A DNA stretch of 64,000 nucleotides from an uncultured Lachnospiraceae bacterium. Its GTDB lineage: Bacteria; Bacillota; Clostridia; Lachnospirales; Lachnospiraceae. The notes under the pieces are model-generated. The model was not told the DNA's origin. It saw only the letters and a list, made by a program, of their open reading frames with translations, and ran no database searches. The translations under genes and the position numbers were made by a program. The stretch covers positions 7,394-71,393 of the forward strand of contig CAJUBP010000017.1 of the NCBI GenBank assembly GCA_910584585.1, given 5' to 3'. Positions 16,790 through 25,135 of this stretch are shown piece after piece. Position 1 is the stretch's first letter, and each line of letters opens with the position of its first letter.

Positions 16790-17275
16790 ATGAGCAGTAA
16801 AAGACAGGATTATCTTACTTGGGATGAATATTTTATGGGAGTTGCAATGCTGTCTGCCATGCGCTCCAAAGATCCGGGAACCCAGGTGGGCGCCTGCATT
16901 GTCAGTCCGGACAACAAGATTTTGTCCATGGGCTACAATGGGTTTCCCATAGGATGTTCCGATGATGAATTTCCCTGGGACCGGGAAGGGGAGCCATTAG
17001 AGAATAAATATTTGTATACAACGCATAGTGAGCTGAACGCAATTCTGAATTACCGGGGCGGCAGCCTGGAAGGAGCCAAGCTGTATGTTTCCCTGTTTCC
17101 CTGTAATGAATGCGCCAAAGCGATTATCCAGTCAGGTATTAAAACGGTGGTGTATGACAGCGATAAATATAAGGATACTCCCTCTGTGATTGCTTCCAAG
17201 CGGATGCTGGACGCGGCAGGGGTGCGGTATTACCAGTATACCCATACGGGGCGGGAAGTGAAGATGGTATTGTAA
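16790..17275 (+). CDS. dCMP deaminase (ComEB-like)
   Basis: The protein has 161 residues with GAAGGAG upstream of the ATG. The zinc deaminase motifs are TTHSELNAI (His ligand and catalytic Glu) and SLFPCNECAKAI (two Cys ligands). The insert GCSDDEFPWDREG and the N-terminal TWDEYFMGVA are typical of deoxycytidylate deaminases of the ComEB type, which make dUMP for thymidylate synthesis. It is the last gene of the Sua5-upp cluster. An inverted repeat and the convergent ptuB-like gene follow. Confidence 0.93.
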   Translation: MSSKRQDYLTWDEYFMGVAMLSAMRSKDPGTQVGACIVSPDNKILSMGYNGFPIGCSDDEFPWDREGEPLENKYLYTTHSELNAILNYRGGSLEGAKLYVSLFPCNECAKAIIQSGIKTVVYDSDKYKDTPSVIASKRMLDAAGVRYYQYTHTGREVKMVL

Positions 17276-17349
17276 CGGGGGGACATTTAGGATTTTTACA
17301 TGTTGCCTTGACTTCCGTATCCCAATATGAAATGTTCGCCGTAGTGCTA

Positions 17350-17449
17350 AGGAACTGGATAGAAATAACTTTTCATATTACTTGTTTTTTTCGAGAGCGC
17401 TACTCAAAAATCAGGCGTACTATTTAAAAGTTATTTCTATCCAGTTCCT
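17350..17449. repeat. 100-bp element with perfect 24-bp inverted repeats at the 3' end of the ptuB-like gene
   Basis: Arms at 17350-17373 and 17426-17449 are exact reverse complements (outer part AGGAACTGGATAGAAATAAC) around a 52-nt AT-rich middle. The right arm contains the last four codons and stop of the ptuB-like gene. It may act as a bidirectional terminator or be a small mobile repeat. Just upstream (17316-17339) lies the dispersed motif CGTATCCCAATATG. Confidence 0.75.
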
Positions 17450-18099
17450 AAATTCACGGCATGAATTAATGCGTCATACAGGCTGGGATAATCCATATCT
17501 TCTTTTAAAAGCATCCATTCATTGCAGAATGTTGTTTCGCCGCCGCACTTTTGATGGGCTTTATAGTCTTTCAGAAACCGGATGATTATTTTTCTTCGCG
17601 CTTTTACGAGAGTTTCTCGGTTTATTCCAGTATGTTTGATGGTGGTTTGCGCTCGTTTGCTGTTGTTTCTCGGTTCATATTCTCCGGTGGCCAAATTGAG
17701 GCTTAAGTGTTTCGGAATATCATCCTGAGAAGGATCTAAAATAGGATATTGAAAATCCCAATTTGCTTTTTTATAACTGGTGTTGCAAATTTCGCAGCAC
17801 CAATGTAAGTTATCCCATTCAAATGCAAACTGGTAAAATGGGGGCAGCGATTTTGGCTTTAAATGTTCTATTCTTCCATAAGAACTTGTTCCTACAACTG
17901 CTTCGCAGTAACAGCAATGTCTTCGGTACATTTTTTCGAGTGTTTCTTTTACATCCTGCTGCCGGTATTTATTTTTAAAACTTTCGTCAACTTTGGCATA
18001 GGAACCCTGTTTTTTTATCTCATCCATCAATTCTTTTGTCCATTGGCCGGAATAATTTTTTAAACTTTCCGGCTGCGGCAAACGGTTTACTTTTCTCAA
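17437..18099 (-). CDS. ptuB: PtuB-like HNH endonuclease (Septu-type defence)
   Basis: The protein has 220 residues. The zinc/HNH core is clear: Cys62 and Cys65 in CCYCEA, His79 in RIEHLKPKS, Asn97 in WDNLHWCC, and Cys102/Cys105 in CCEICN. The N terminus MRKVNRLPQP and this HNH layout match the PtuB/retron-associated HNH family. Its start overlaps the stop of the ATPase gene by 4 nt, so the two are translationally coupled. In Septu systems PtuA senses infection and PtuB cuts nucleic acid. The C-terminal residues are encoded by one arm of an inverted repeat, so the natural end may have been changed. Confidence 0.85.
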   Translation of the reverse strand: MRKVNRLPQPESLKNYSGQWTKELMDEIKKQGSYAKVDESFKNKYRQQDVKETLEKMYRRHCCYCEAVVGTSSYGRIEHLKPKSLPPFYQFAFEWDNLHWCCEICNTSYKKANWDFQYPILDPSQDDIPKHLSLNLATGEYEPRNNSKRAQTTIKHTGINRETLVKARRKIIIRFLKDYKAHQKCGGETTFCNEWMLLKEDMDYPSLYDALIHAVNLGTG

Positions 18100-19436
18100 T
18101 ATTTTTCTCCCAGTATTTCATCAATTGACAGAAAGGCTGCTTCTTCAACTGCAATATCATCTTCCGGCAGTACGGAGCTCAATTCATTAATCAGGCGTTC
18201 ATATTCTTCTTTGAAGGAACCTTTCAGTGTTCCGGATAATTTTTCTTTTGCAAGTTCTGTCAGCCGTTTTAATTTGTTTGCGGTTTCCGGATCGCGGTTT
18301 TCTGTGTGCATACATTGTTTCAAAACACTGTCTACCATCCAGCCCTTTACAGTTTTTCCAGGTATAATCTCAGATGGCTTGTCAAGGAATATATCTTCCA
18401 ATTGTAAAGTGATGAGTTTCTCGTCCCGACAAGAGGCGATAATAATGGGTGAATGGGTAGTAGCAATAAACTGTACCTTAGGAAAAGTATTTTTCAGGGC
18501 GTCAACTACTCTCCATTGCCAGTTTGGATGAAGGTGCATGTCTATTTCATCAATTAAAACAATTCCAGGCGTTTCTCGGGTAATTTCGTTTAACAAATCA
18601 GGGTTTAAGACGGCCATTCGGTAAGCAATGTCGAACACCATTCCAAGAAGATTACGGAATCCGGAACTCAATAATCGGATGGGCAAAGTCTCTTCCCCAT
18701 TAGAATATACCAGCTCTTCTGTGCGTTTATCGTAGTAAACTGCAATTTCACCGTTGTTCTGCATAAATTTCATGAAAGCAGAAACTGCTTTTTTTACTAT
18801 CTCATATTCTAAAACAGGCTGTTCCTGCTGCCACGCAATTTGCTCCATTTTTTTGCACCAGTTGGATAACATTTTATCATTGGCGGCTTCTTCCAGACAA
18901 TCCACATAACCAACTACCCTGGAATAATCATCTGAAAATGGATTTTCCCATTTATCTTTTTTCTGATTGGAGACTCTGGAAAAGCTTTGGTAACTGATAA
19001 CAGGAAGAATGGAACGGGGATTTTCGGCCATAAGCTGCGCTGCTCTGCAGATTTCTCGGGGTTCTACCGTGGAACGTGAACTCTTGATGCTTTTTTTTTG
19101 TCTGGAGAATTCGAAGCTGCGGACTTCCATATTATCCCGATCTCCCATGTTAAGTTCCAGACAGGATTTCACATAAATGGGTGTTTTATAGACAATATTA
19201 TTGGAGCCAGTGCCGGTTAACTGATTTTCGCGCCGTATTTCGTCTTTGGAAAAATGAATGGTATTTACGCCGTCAATTCCTGAAAGGAATCCGCCGAGAG
19301 CAACAGAGATTGCTTCCAGAACAGAAGTTTTGCCCGTTCCGTTATCGCCTATCATAAGGTTCACGGAACGGTCAAAGTCAAAATCCGCATTTTTGATGCC
19401 TTTAAAATTTTCAATATGAATATTAGATAGATACAT
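18096..19436 (-). CDS. ptuA: PtuA-like AAA/ABC-type ATPase (Septu-type defence)
   Basis: The protein has 446 residues with GGAAGGGAACCC before the ATG. The ABC/SMC-like ATPase features are N-terminal IENFKGI, Walker A GDNGTGKTS (30-38), signature-like LLSSGFRNLL (about 255), Walker B GIVLIDEIDMHLHP (about 292-305) and the switch histidine in ATTHSP. The domain is split by a long insertion, as in OLD/RecF-like proteins. No TOPRIM domain is evident. The downstream, overlapping HNH gene makes a Septu-like pair. No reverse transcriptase or ncRNA is nearby, so it is not a retron. A strong promoter of its own is visible. Confidence 0.88.
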   Translation of the reverse strand: MYLSNIHIENFKGIKNADFDFDRSVNLMIGDNGTGKTSVLEAISVALGGFLSGIDGVNTIHFSKDEIRRENQLTGTGSNNIVYKTPIYVKSCLELNMGDRDNMEVRSFEFSRQKKSIKSSRSTVEPREICRAAQLMAENPRSILPVISYQSFSRVSNQKKDKWENPFSDDYSRVVGYVDCLEEAANDKMLSNWCKKMEQIAWQQEQPVLEYEIVKKAVSAFMKFMQNNGEIAVYYDKRTEELVYSNGEETLPIRLLSSGFRNLLGMVFDIAYRMAVLNPDLLNEITRETPGIVLIDEIDMHLHPNWQWRVVDALKNTFPKVQFIATTHSPIIIASCRDEKLITLQLEDIFLDKPSEIIPGKTVKGWMVDSVLKQCMHTENRDPETANKLKRLTELAKEKLSGTLKGSFKEEYERLINELSSVLPEDDIAVEEAAFLSIDEILGEKY

Positions 19437-19483
19437 ATGGGTTCCCTTCCTTACGTTTTATTTCCGCACATTATCTTTTGTTT

Positions 19484-19512
19484 ATTGTAATTAGTTTTAT
19501 TCTGTGTGTCAA
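19484..19512 (-). promoter_or_regulatory. Promoter of the ptuAB-like operon
   Basis: On the minus strand TTGACA (19512-19507), a 17-nt spacer and TACAAT (19489-19484), about 48 nt before the ptuA-like start. It is close to the consensus for the housekeeping sigma factor. Confidence 0.8.
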
Positions 19513-19530
19513 TAAAACTTTTGGGACAAA

Positions 19531-19579
19531 GGCGAACAATTTAGATTCTGGAATATGCTCTAAATATAAATTGTTCGCC
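19531..19579. terminator. 13-bp inverted repeat between the GH36 and ptuA-like genes
   Basis: Arms GGCGAACAATTTA (19531-19543) and its exact complement (19567-19579) enclose a 23-nt loop. It lies 33 bp beyond the GH36 stop and before the ptuA promoter. No long T run follows on the minus strand, so its role as a terminator is likely but not certain. Confidence 0.5.
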
Positions 19580-19611
19580 CTGAAAATGGGGATGTCAGAA
19601 AATAACAATCC

Positions 19612-21840
19612 TTATAATGCCCGCAAATGATACTGCCAGGCCCGGTACTCTCCCGAATGGAACGGAACTGCTATCCCGGTATGCATCAGCACATTTCCGT
19701 TTAGCACATTCCCGCTGTCTCCAATCAGATAATTTTTCTCAGCGTCCAGTCCCTTTAAGCGGATATAAACCGCAGGCGCGTTGGCATGGGTATCCAGGGA
19801 AATCATGTTAAGGAGAGCTTCGCTTTTATCTTCTGAGACAAAGAGCCAGGCCGCTGCTTCCCTGTCCTTTGCCGGATTGTGCAGCCGGTAATAAAGCCCG
19901 TTGTGAATCAGGTTCCAGTATTTCTTGTAATCCAGAATCTGTTCTTTGACGAATGCTTTTTCTTCTGCCTGCAGTTTGCCGATATCCAGCTCGTATCCAA
20001 AGCTTCCGGCCATGGCGCATACAGCCCGTGTGCCGATATCCACGGTTCGGCCTGTCTGCTCGTTGGGAACAGCGGATACATGGGATCCGACGGCGGAAAT
20101 CGGATAGCCGAAAGAGGTTCCATGCTGGATTTTAATCCGCTCAATGGCGTCTGTATCGTCGCTGCACCAAATCTGGGGCGTATAATAAAGCATCCCTGCG
20201 TCAAATCTGCCTCCGCCGCCGCAGCAGCCTTCTATCAGAATCCGGGGATAGCGGGCATGAAGCCGTTCCAGGAAATCGTATACTCCCAGCACATAGTTAT
20301 GCATAATCTTTCCGTAATTCTGATAGCCCGAGAGGGCGCTGTAAACATCGCAGATACTGCGGTTCATGTCCATCTTGAGATACTCCACCCGAATGGAGTC
20401 CAGCACCTTTGCAATTTCCTGAAAAATAAAGTCCGCCACTTCTTTTCTGGAAAAATCCAGTACCAGCTGATTTCGTCCCATCACCGGCTTTTTATTGGGA
20501 ATCACAAAGGCCCAGTCGGGGTGCTTCTTGTAGAGCTCACTGTCCTCATTGACCATTTCCGGTTCAATCCAAAGGCCGAAGAGCATATCCATTCCATGAA
20601 TTTCCTCAGAAAGTTCCGCCAGGGATCTGCCCAGCTTTTTCTCGTTGACGTGCCAGTCTCCCAGGCCGCTGCTGTCATCGTCCCGTTTGCCGAACCAGCC
20701 GTCGTCCAAAACGAACATCTCAATGCCCAGATTTGCCGCTTCTCTGGCAATGGAGAGAATTTGTTTTCCGGTAAAATTAAAATAAGTTGCTTCCCAGTTA
20801 TTGATTAAAATGGGCCTGCGCCTGTTTTTCCAGAATCCCCGGCAGATATGGTTCCGGATCAGCCTGTGGTAAATATGGGATAGAGCGCTCAAGCCCTTTG
20901 GAGTATAGGCAAGGGCTGCTTCCGGCGTATGGAATTCTTCTCCCGGTTCCAGCCGATAGTCAAACATTTCATCAGAAATGCCTATCTGCACCCTGGTCTG
21001 GCAATACTGATCCCGTTCCGCTTCAAACTTAAAATTTCCGCTGTACAAAAGGGATACCCCGTAGCAATCTCCGAAATCTTCTGTGGCCTCTCTGTCCGCA
21101 AGGATAAAAAACGGATTGTGCTGATGGCTGGAAGCGCCTCGGATGCTTCCAAAGCTCTGGGTTCCGCTGATCACTGGAATTCGCTCAAAGTTCCGTTCCA
21201 TGGCGTGTCTTCCATGAAAATGAATCAAATCATAAGTCCCGGTAAGGAAATCCAGGCACATACTGTAGGCTTTATTCACAAAAACGGTGCTGTTTCCCGC
21301 ATTTTTGACAACTGCGCAGCGGGTAATCACGTCCAATTCCGGGAAAACGCCATAGAGAAGTCTGACCTCTATATCTGTCCTTGCATCGGTAAGCGTCACT
21401 TCTAAAGTATAGGCGGCAGTGTACTTGCTGTTGCGTGTTTCTTTCAGACAGCTGCCGGATTCTTCCTCTGCATAGGCAGCCGGCATCCCCGGAATTCTGT
21501 ATTTTCCGGGAATCATGCGGTGGCTTTCATACCGCAGATCTGTCCCGAACACGCCGGAATCATCCCGCAGCCGAAAAGCCGGGCTGCGGAAATCGCCGTT
21601 TCCGTAATTGGGATATTCCTGGGGAAGCGCGTCCAAAGAGAAGGTTCTGTCATCACGAAGTTCATAAGGGTTGCCGCTGTATCCTCTGTCTGCAAATGTC
21701 AGAAGGCTGCCCAATTCTCCCTGGGCTTTCGGCCCGTAATAGAGATGCAGCAGAAAGCCGGATTCTGTAATTCCCATCTGATATGTTGTGTGTTTGGTAT
21801 GTAAAGTAATATAGTCCATTTGAAATTTTTTATGTTCCAC
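19612..21840 (-). CDS. GH36 alpha-galactosidase
   Basis: The protein has 742 residues from a GTG at 21840; an ATG at 21819 is an alternative and neither has a close ribosome site. The family layout is an N-terminal beta-sandwich, then a TIM barrel with INNWEATYFNF, FVLDDGWFGKRDDD, LWIEPEMV, nucleophile Asp491 in YLKMDMNRS, and the acid/base region WCSDDTDAIERI (about 559-570). It releases terminal alpha-1,6-galactose from raffinose-type sugars. The residue before the nucleophile Asp, usually Trp (KWDMNR), is Met here. It is the last gene of the transporter operon. No signal peptide is seen, so the enzyme is intracellular. Confidence 0.93.
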   Translation of the reverse strand: MEHKKFQMDYITLHTKHTTYQMGITESGFLLHLYYGPKAQGELGSLLTFADRGYSGNPYELRDDRTFSLDALPQEYPNYGNGDFRSPAFRLRDDSGVFGTDLRYESHRMIPGKYRIPGMPAAYAEEESGSCLKETRNSKYTAAYTLEVTLTDARTDIEVRLLYGVFPELDVITRCAVVKNAGNSTVFVNKAYSMCLDFLTGTYDLIHFHGRHAMERNFERIPVISGTQSFGSIRGASSHQHNPFFILADREATEDFGDCYGVSLLYSGNFKFEAERDQYCQTRVQIGISDEMFDYRLEPGEEFHTPEAALAYTPKGLSALSHIYHRLIRNHICRGFWKNRRRPILINNWEATYFNFTGKQILSIAREAANLGIEMFVLDDGWFGKRDDDSSGLGDWHVNEKKLGRSLAELSEEIHGMDMLFGLWIEPEMVNEDSELYKKHPDWAFVIPNKKPVMGRNQLVLDFSRKEVADFIFQEIAKVLDSIRVEYLKMDMNRSICDVYSALSGYQNYGKIMHNYVLGVYDFLERLHARYPRILIEGCCGGGGRFDAGMLYYTPQIWCSDDTDAIERIKIQHGTSFGYPISAVGSHVSAVPNEQTGRTVDIGTRAVCAMAGSFGYELDIGKLQAEEKAFVKEQILDYKKYWNLIHNGLYYRLHNPAKDREAAAWLFVSEDKSEALLNMISLDTHANAPAVYIRLKGLDAEKNYLIGDSGNVLNGNVLMHTGIAVPFHSGEYRAWQYHLRAL

Positions 21841-21885
21841 CAGTTACAGCCGATCCTTTCATATATAATGGTAAATTGGAAAATT

Positions 21886-22710
21886 TTATTTTCCGCCGGT
21901 CATTGCCACTCCTTCAATAAAATGTCTCTGGAATATAAGGTATAAGACTACCATCGGAAGCATTGCCAGAAGGGAGCCTGCCATCAGCACCGGATAATTG
22001 GTGCTGAACTGTCCGTTTAATGTGGAAAGTCCGGCGGACAGCGTGGTATGGTTGATGTTGGTGTTGGCGACTAAAGGCCACATCAAGTCCGTATAGGCAA
22101 ATACCGCCGTAAATACGGAAAGAGCCGCTACGGAAGATTTGGTCAGCGGAAACAGCACTTTGGTAAAGGTCTGCCATCTGGTGCAGCCGTCCAGATAAGC
22201 GGCTTCCGCAATCTCATCGGGAATGCCCATATATGCCTGCCTGAGAAAGAACACGCCGAAGGCGCTGACCAGCCCGGGAAATACAAGGGAAAAAAGGCTG
22301 TCGGTCAGTCCCACCTTTGCAAGCATCTGATACTGGGGAATAATGAAAATCTGTCCGGGAATCATCTGCTGGATAATAACAAGTACAAATAACAGATTTT
22401 TCCCTCTGAATTCCAGTTTTGCAAAGGCATAGCCTGCCATAGAGCAGAATCCAACGGCGCAGAGCACTCGCAGCAAGATCATCAGCGCCGTATTTAAATA
22501 CAGGTTTCCAAAGGGCAGAAGATCCAGCGCTGTTTGGAAAGAAGCCATATTCCACTGGGAGGGTAAAATGGAAGGCGGAATCTGCATTACCTCTGAATTT
22601 GTCTTAAATGCTGTTAAAAGCATCCAGATAAAAGGGAAAATCATAACAACGGAACCAAGTATCAGCGCGGCGTAAGTTCCTATTGTACTCCATCTTTTTG
22701 TTTTAGCCAT
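21886..22710 (-). CDS. Carbohydrate ABC transporter permease, MalG/MsmG type
   Basis: The ATG at 22710 has AAAGGAGG 7 nt before it; an upstream in-frame start at 22746 would overlap the preceding gene. The 274-residue protein has six hydrophobic helices and the cytoplasmic EAA loop EIAEAAYLDGCTRWQTF, which docks the ATPase. It pairs with the permease upstream and the binding protein to import sugars for the GH36 enzyme 45 bp downstream. No ATPase gene is in the operon, so a shared MsmK-type ATPase elsewhere is probably used. Confidence 0.93.
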   Translation of the reverse strand: MAKTKRWSTIGTYAALILGSVVMIFPFIWMLLTAFKTNSEVMQIPPSILPSQWNMASFQTALDLLPFGNLYLNTALMILLRVLCAVGFCSMAGYAFAKLEFRGKNLLFVLVIIQQMIPGQIFIIPQYQMLAKVGLTDSLFSLVFPGLVSAFGVFFLRQAYMGIPDEIAEAAYLDGCTRWQTFTKVLFPLTKSSVAALSVFTAVFAYTDLMWPLVANTNINHTTLSAGLSTLNGQFSTNYPVLMAGSLLAMLPMVVLYLIFQRHFIEGVAMTGGK

Positions 22711-22724
22711 TTTGTCTGCCTCCT

Positions 22725-23612
22725 TTACACTTCGTAGTTCACCCATTTTTTCTGTCCGATAAACTGGATGCCTGTGATAATTCCGATTAATAGTACTGTA
22801 AAAATGACAATTGCGGACGCGTAGCCCCGGTTGCCTGAGACAAAAGATTCCCGGTAAAACAGGTACATCAGGGACTGGGATTTGCTCAGGGCCGGATTGC
22901 CTTCGCCAACCATCATATAGATCAAATCATAAACCTTGATGGAAGCCATCAGACGCATAATCATCACCACAAACAGCGTCGGGGACACCATGGGCAGCGT
23001 AATCCGGAAAAACTGCTGGATTTTCGTAGCCCCATCCAGGCTGGCCGCTTCGTAATAAGATTTTGAAATATTCTGGATGCCGGAAAGCAAAAGCACGGCG
23101 TCGTAGCCGATGGAGCTCCAGATTGCCACAATTGCCACGGTGAGGATAACAATGTTCGGATCGGTAATCCATTCTGTTTTCAGATGGAAAATGGTATTGA
23201 TAATGCCGTATTCCGAATTAAACATCCATTTCCAGACCATGGCAACCGCTGCAGGAGCCACTACCATGGGAAGGAAGAAAATAGCCCGGAACGCCACTTT
23301 GCCTCTGATTTTGGAATTCAGAAGGATTGCCACCAAAAGGGCCAGCAGCACGCCGACAGGAACCGTCAGAATACAGAAGAGCAGCGTATTCCAGGTGGCT
23401 CTCCAGAACTCTCTGCTGGTCAGCATGGTCAGATAGTTGCTAAAGCCTACCATGTCATAATCGCCGAATGCTTTTGCAGAGGTAAAGCTTAAATAAATGG
23501 TCTGAATCAGCGGATATACATTTAAGATTAAAAGCCCGATAATCGTGGGAGCTACAAAGGAATATCCATAGAGGTGATCCTGGTTCATGCGGAACCGATT
23601 TTTCTTTTTCAC
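22725..23612 (-). CDS. Carbohydrate ABC transporter permease, MalF/MsmF type
   Basis: The protein has 295 residues from a GTG at 23612 with GGAAAGGAG upstream. It has six membrane helices and the EAA loop YYEAASLDGATKIQQF. Its neighbours are a lipoprotein binding protein 47 bp upstream and the second permease 14 bp downstream, giving a CUT1-type importer for oligosaccharides. The GH36 gene at the end of the operon suggests raffinose, melibiose or stachyose as substrate. Confidence 0.93.
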   Translation of the reverse strand: MKKKNRFRMNQDHLYGYSFVAPTIIGLLILNVYPLIQTIYLSFTSAKAFGDYDMVGFSNYLTMLTSREFWRATWNTLLFCILTVPVGVLLALLVAILLNSKIRGKVAFRAIFFLPMVVAPAAVAMVWKWMFNSEYGIINTIFHLKTEWITDPNIVILTVAIVAIWSSIGYDAVLLLSGIQNISKSYYEAASLDGATKIQQFFRITLPMVSPTLFVVMIMRLMASIKVYDLIYMMVGEGNPALSKSQSLMYLFYRESFVSGNRGYASAIVIFTVLLIGIITGIQFIGQKKWVNYEV

Positions 23613-23659
23613 GTTTTTGTCTCCTTTCCTGAATCAATTATGATAGAAAAATCTGAGTA

Positions 23660-24934
23660 TCAGTATTTCCGTATTTCTTCTGTTACGATATCCTGGATAT
23701 TTTCAATGCCTTCTTCTACGCTGATATTTCCGGCGTAAATATCCAGTATGCCTACTTCTACTTTGGGCTCCCAAGCGGGCCTGGAAGGATTGGTCAGATA
23801 CTTGACGCTGTAGTCGAACATGGGCAGAATATTTTCCGGGTGAATCTGGTAGCCGTTTTCCGAAAAAGTTTTGGCCCAGGTATCTTCCAGTCCGTTGTAG
23901 GCTGGAATTGCAACTCCTGTTTCGCCTTGGAGCCGCTGTCCTTCCTCAGAGCCTAAGTAGGCCAGAAAGTCCATGGCGGCCTCCTTTTTCTTACCTTTTG
24001 CAGAGGTGGCATAGGACACGCTGTTGGAAATAGAGGCCCGCCCGTCGCCGCTTTTGGGATTCGGACATTTGGGCAGCACGGCCACGTCCCATGTTCCGTT
24101 CCTATCCTCATAAGTTTTGCAGAGGTTGACCAGATCCCAGCTTCCGGCAAAATACATGGCGCCCTGTCCGGAGAAAAACAGTTCTGCCGCGCCGGTGTTG
24201 GCAAATTGTGCCTGTGAGGGGCACCATTCATTTTCCTGAAGCCCGATGTAATAAGCAATGGCTTCTTTGGTCGCCGGGTCTGTATAAGTGGCTGCGGAAC
24301 CGTCTTTGTTTAAGATTGTGCCTCCATTTTGGTATACGAAATTCCAGTATCCAATCTGATCATGGGAATAGGCCATATACCCGTATTTTCCGGTTTCCTG
24401 AAAAATTTTTTCAGAGGTTTCGGTCAGGTCTTCCCAGGTCCAGGCGTCGTTTGGATACTCTGCGCCTGCTGCGTCAAAGACGTCCTTGTTATAGAGAAGC
24501 GCCACAATGTCCTTATCCTTTGGCACGCCGTAAATTTTTCCGTCGCTGCCTTTGGCGTTTGCCACCGACGCCTCGGCAAAGTTGCCGGCGTCCACAATCC
24601 CGGTGCAGTCTGCCAGCATTCCGGCGTCTGCGTATTTGAACATCTGGTTGGAATGCATCCAGAAGATGTCGGGCATGGTATTGCTGACTGCTGAAGCCTC
24701 TAATTTCGTCCAGTATTCGTCCCATCCAAGGGCCTGAACTTCAATTTCAACTTCCGGATGTTCCTCTGTGTAAGCCTTTGCCAGAGCTTCCATGCCGGCT
24801 TTCTGGCCTTGATCCCAAATCTGGAAAATCAGCTTGTTTCCGGAGTCTGAACCGGAAGGTTTGCAGGCGGTAAGGCCCATTGCCAGCATGCCAAGTATAA
24901 GGGCGGCGGCTCCTTTTTTGATCTTGCTTTTCAT
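23660..24934 (-). CDS. Sugar ABC transporter substrate-binding lipoprotein
   Basis: The protein has 424 residues. The lipoprotein signal peptide ends in the lipobox MGLTAC, with lipidated Cys at about residue 24. The mature protein has the family-1 extracellular binding fold, seen in IFQIWDQGQKAGMEALAKAY, MPDIFWMHSNQMFKYAD and FSGQGAMYFAGSWDL. It is the first gene of the alpha-galactoside operon, with GGAGGAAAG before its ATG, and is transcribed divergently from an AraC regulator. A minus-strand TATAAT (24970-24965) about 30 nt upstream of the start is its likely -10. Confidence 0.93.
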   Translation of the reverse strand: MKSKIKKGAAALILGMLAMGLTACKPSGSDSGNKLIFQIWDQGQKAGMEALAKAYTEEHPEVEIEVQALGWDEYWTKLEASAVSNTMPDIFWMHSNQMFKYADAGMLADCTGIVDAGNFAEASVANAKGSDGKIYGVPKDKDIVALLYNKDVFDAAGAEYPNDAWTWEDLTETSEKIFQETGKYGYMAYSHDQIGYWNFVYQNGGTILNKDGSAATYTDPATKEAIAYYIGLQENEWCPSQAQFANTGAAELFFSGQGAMYFAGSWDLVNLCKTYEDRNGTWDVAVLPKCPNPKSGDGRASISNSVSYATSAKGKKKEAAMDFLAYLGSEEGQRLQGETGVAIPAYNGLEDTWAKTFSENGYQIHPENILPMFDYSVKYLTNPSRPAWEPKVEVGILDIYAGNISVEEGIENIQDIVTEEIRKY

Positions 24935-25015
24935 AACTTTCCTCCTTTTGTTTTTGATATGGATATTATAACAACGCCTCTTTTTTTCCCGACATATCTC
25001 TATGACCTGATTAAT

Positions 25016-25075
25016 ATACCAAAATGCACACCCCTAAAAAATTATGTTTTCAAGGTGTGCATTTTGGTATATAAT
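25016..25075. promoter_or_regulatory. 17-bp palindromic operator and promoter in the galactoside divergent region
   Basis: Arms 25016-25032 and 25054-25070 (ATACCAAAATGCACACC and its exact complement) flank a 21-nt AT-rich spacer. TATAAT (25070-25075) starts at the right edge, with TTTTCA (25047-25052) 17 nt upstream, giving a promoter toward the AraC gene. The site is well placed for a regulator acting on both divergent genes. Confidence 0.7.
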
Positions 25076-25135
25076 GAAATTATACCCACGAGCATATCTC
25101 TTTTTGAGCGTATCCGAATTCCAAGGAGGAAACTT

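Noticed and set aside
17437..19436. Retron interpretation of the ATPase/HNH pair
   Set aside because: No reverse transcriptase gene or msr/msd-like structure was found next to the pair.
19879..20808. 309-codon plus-strand frame opposite the GH36 gene
   Set aside because: It is antisense to conserved catalytic motifs and shows no domain.
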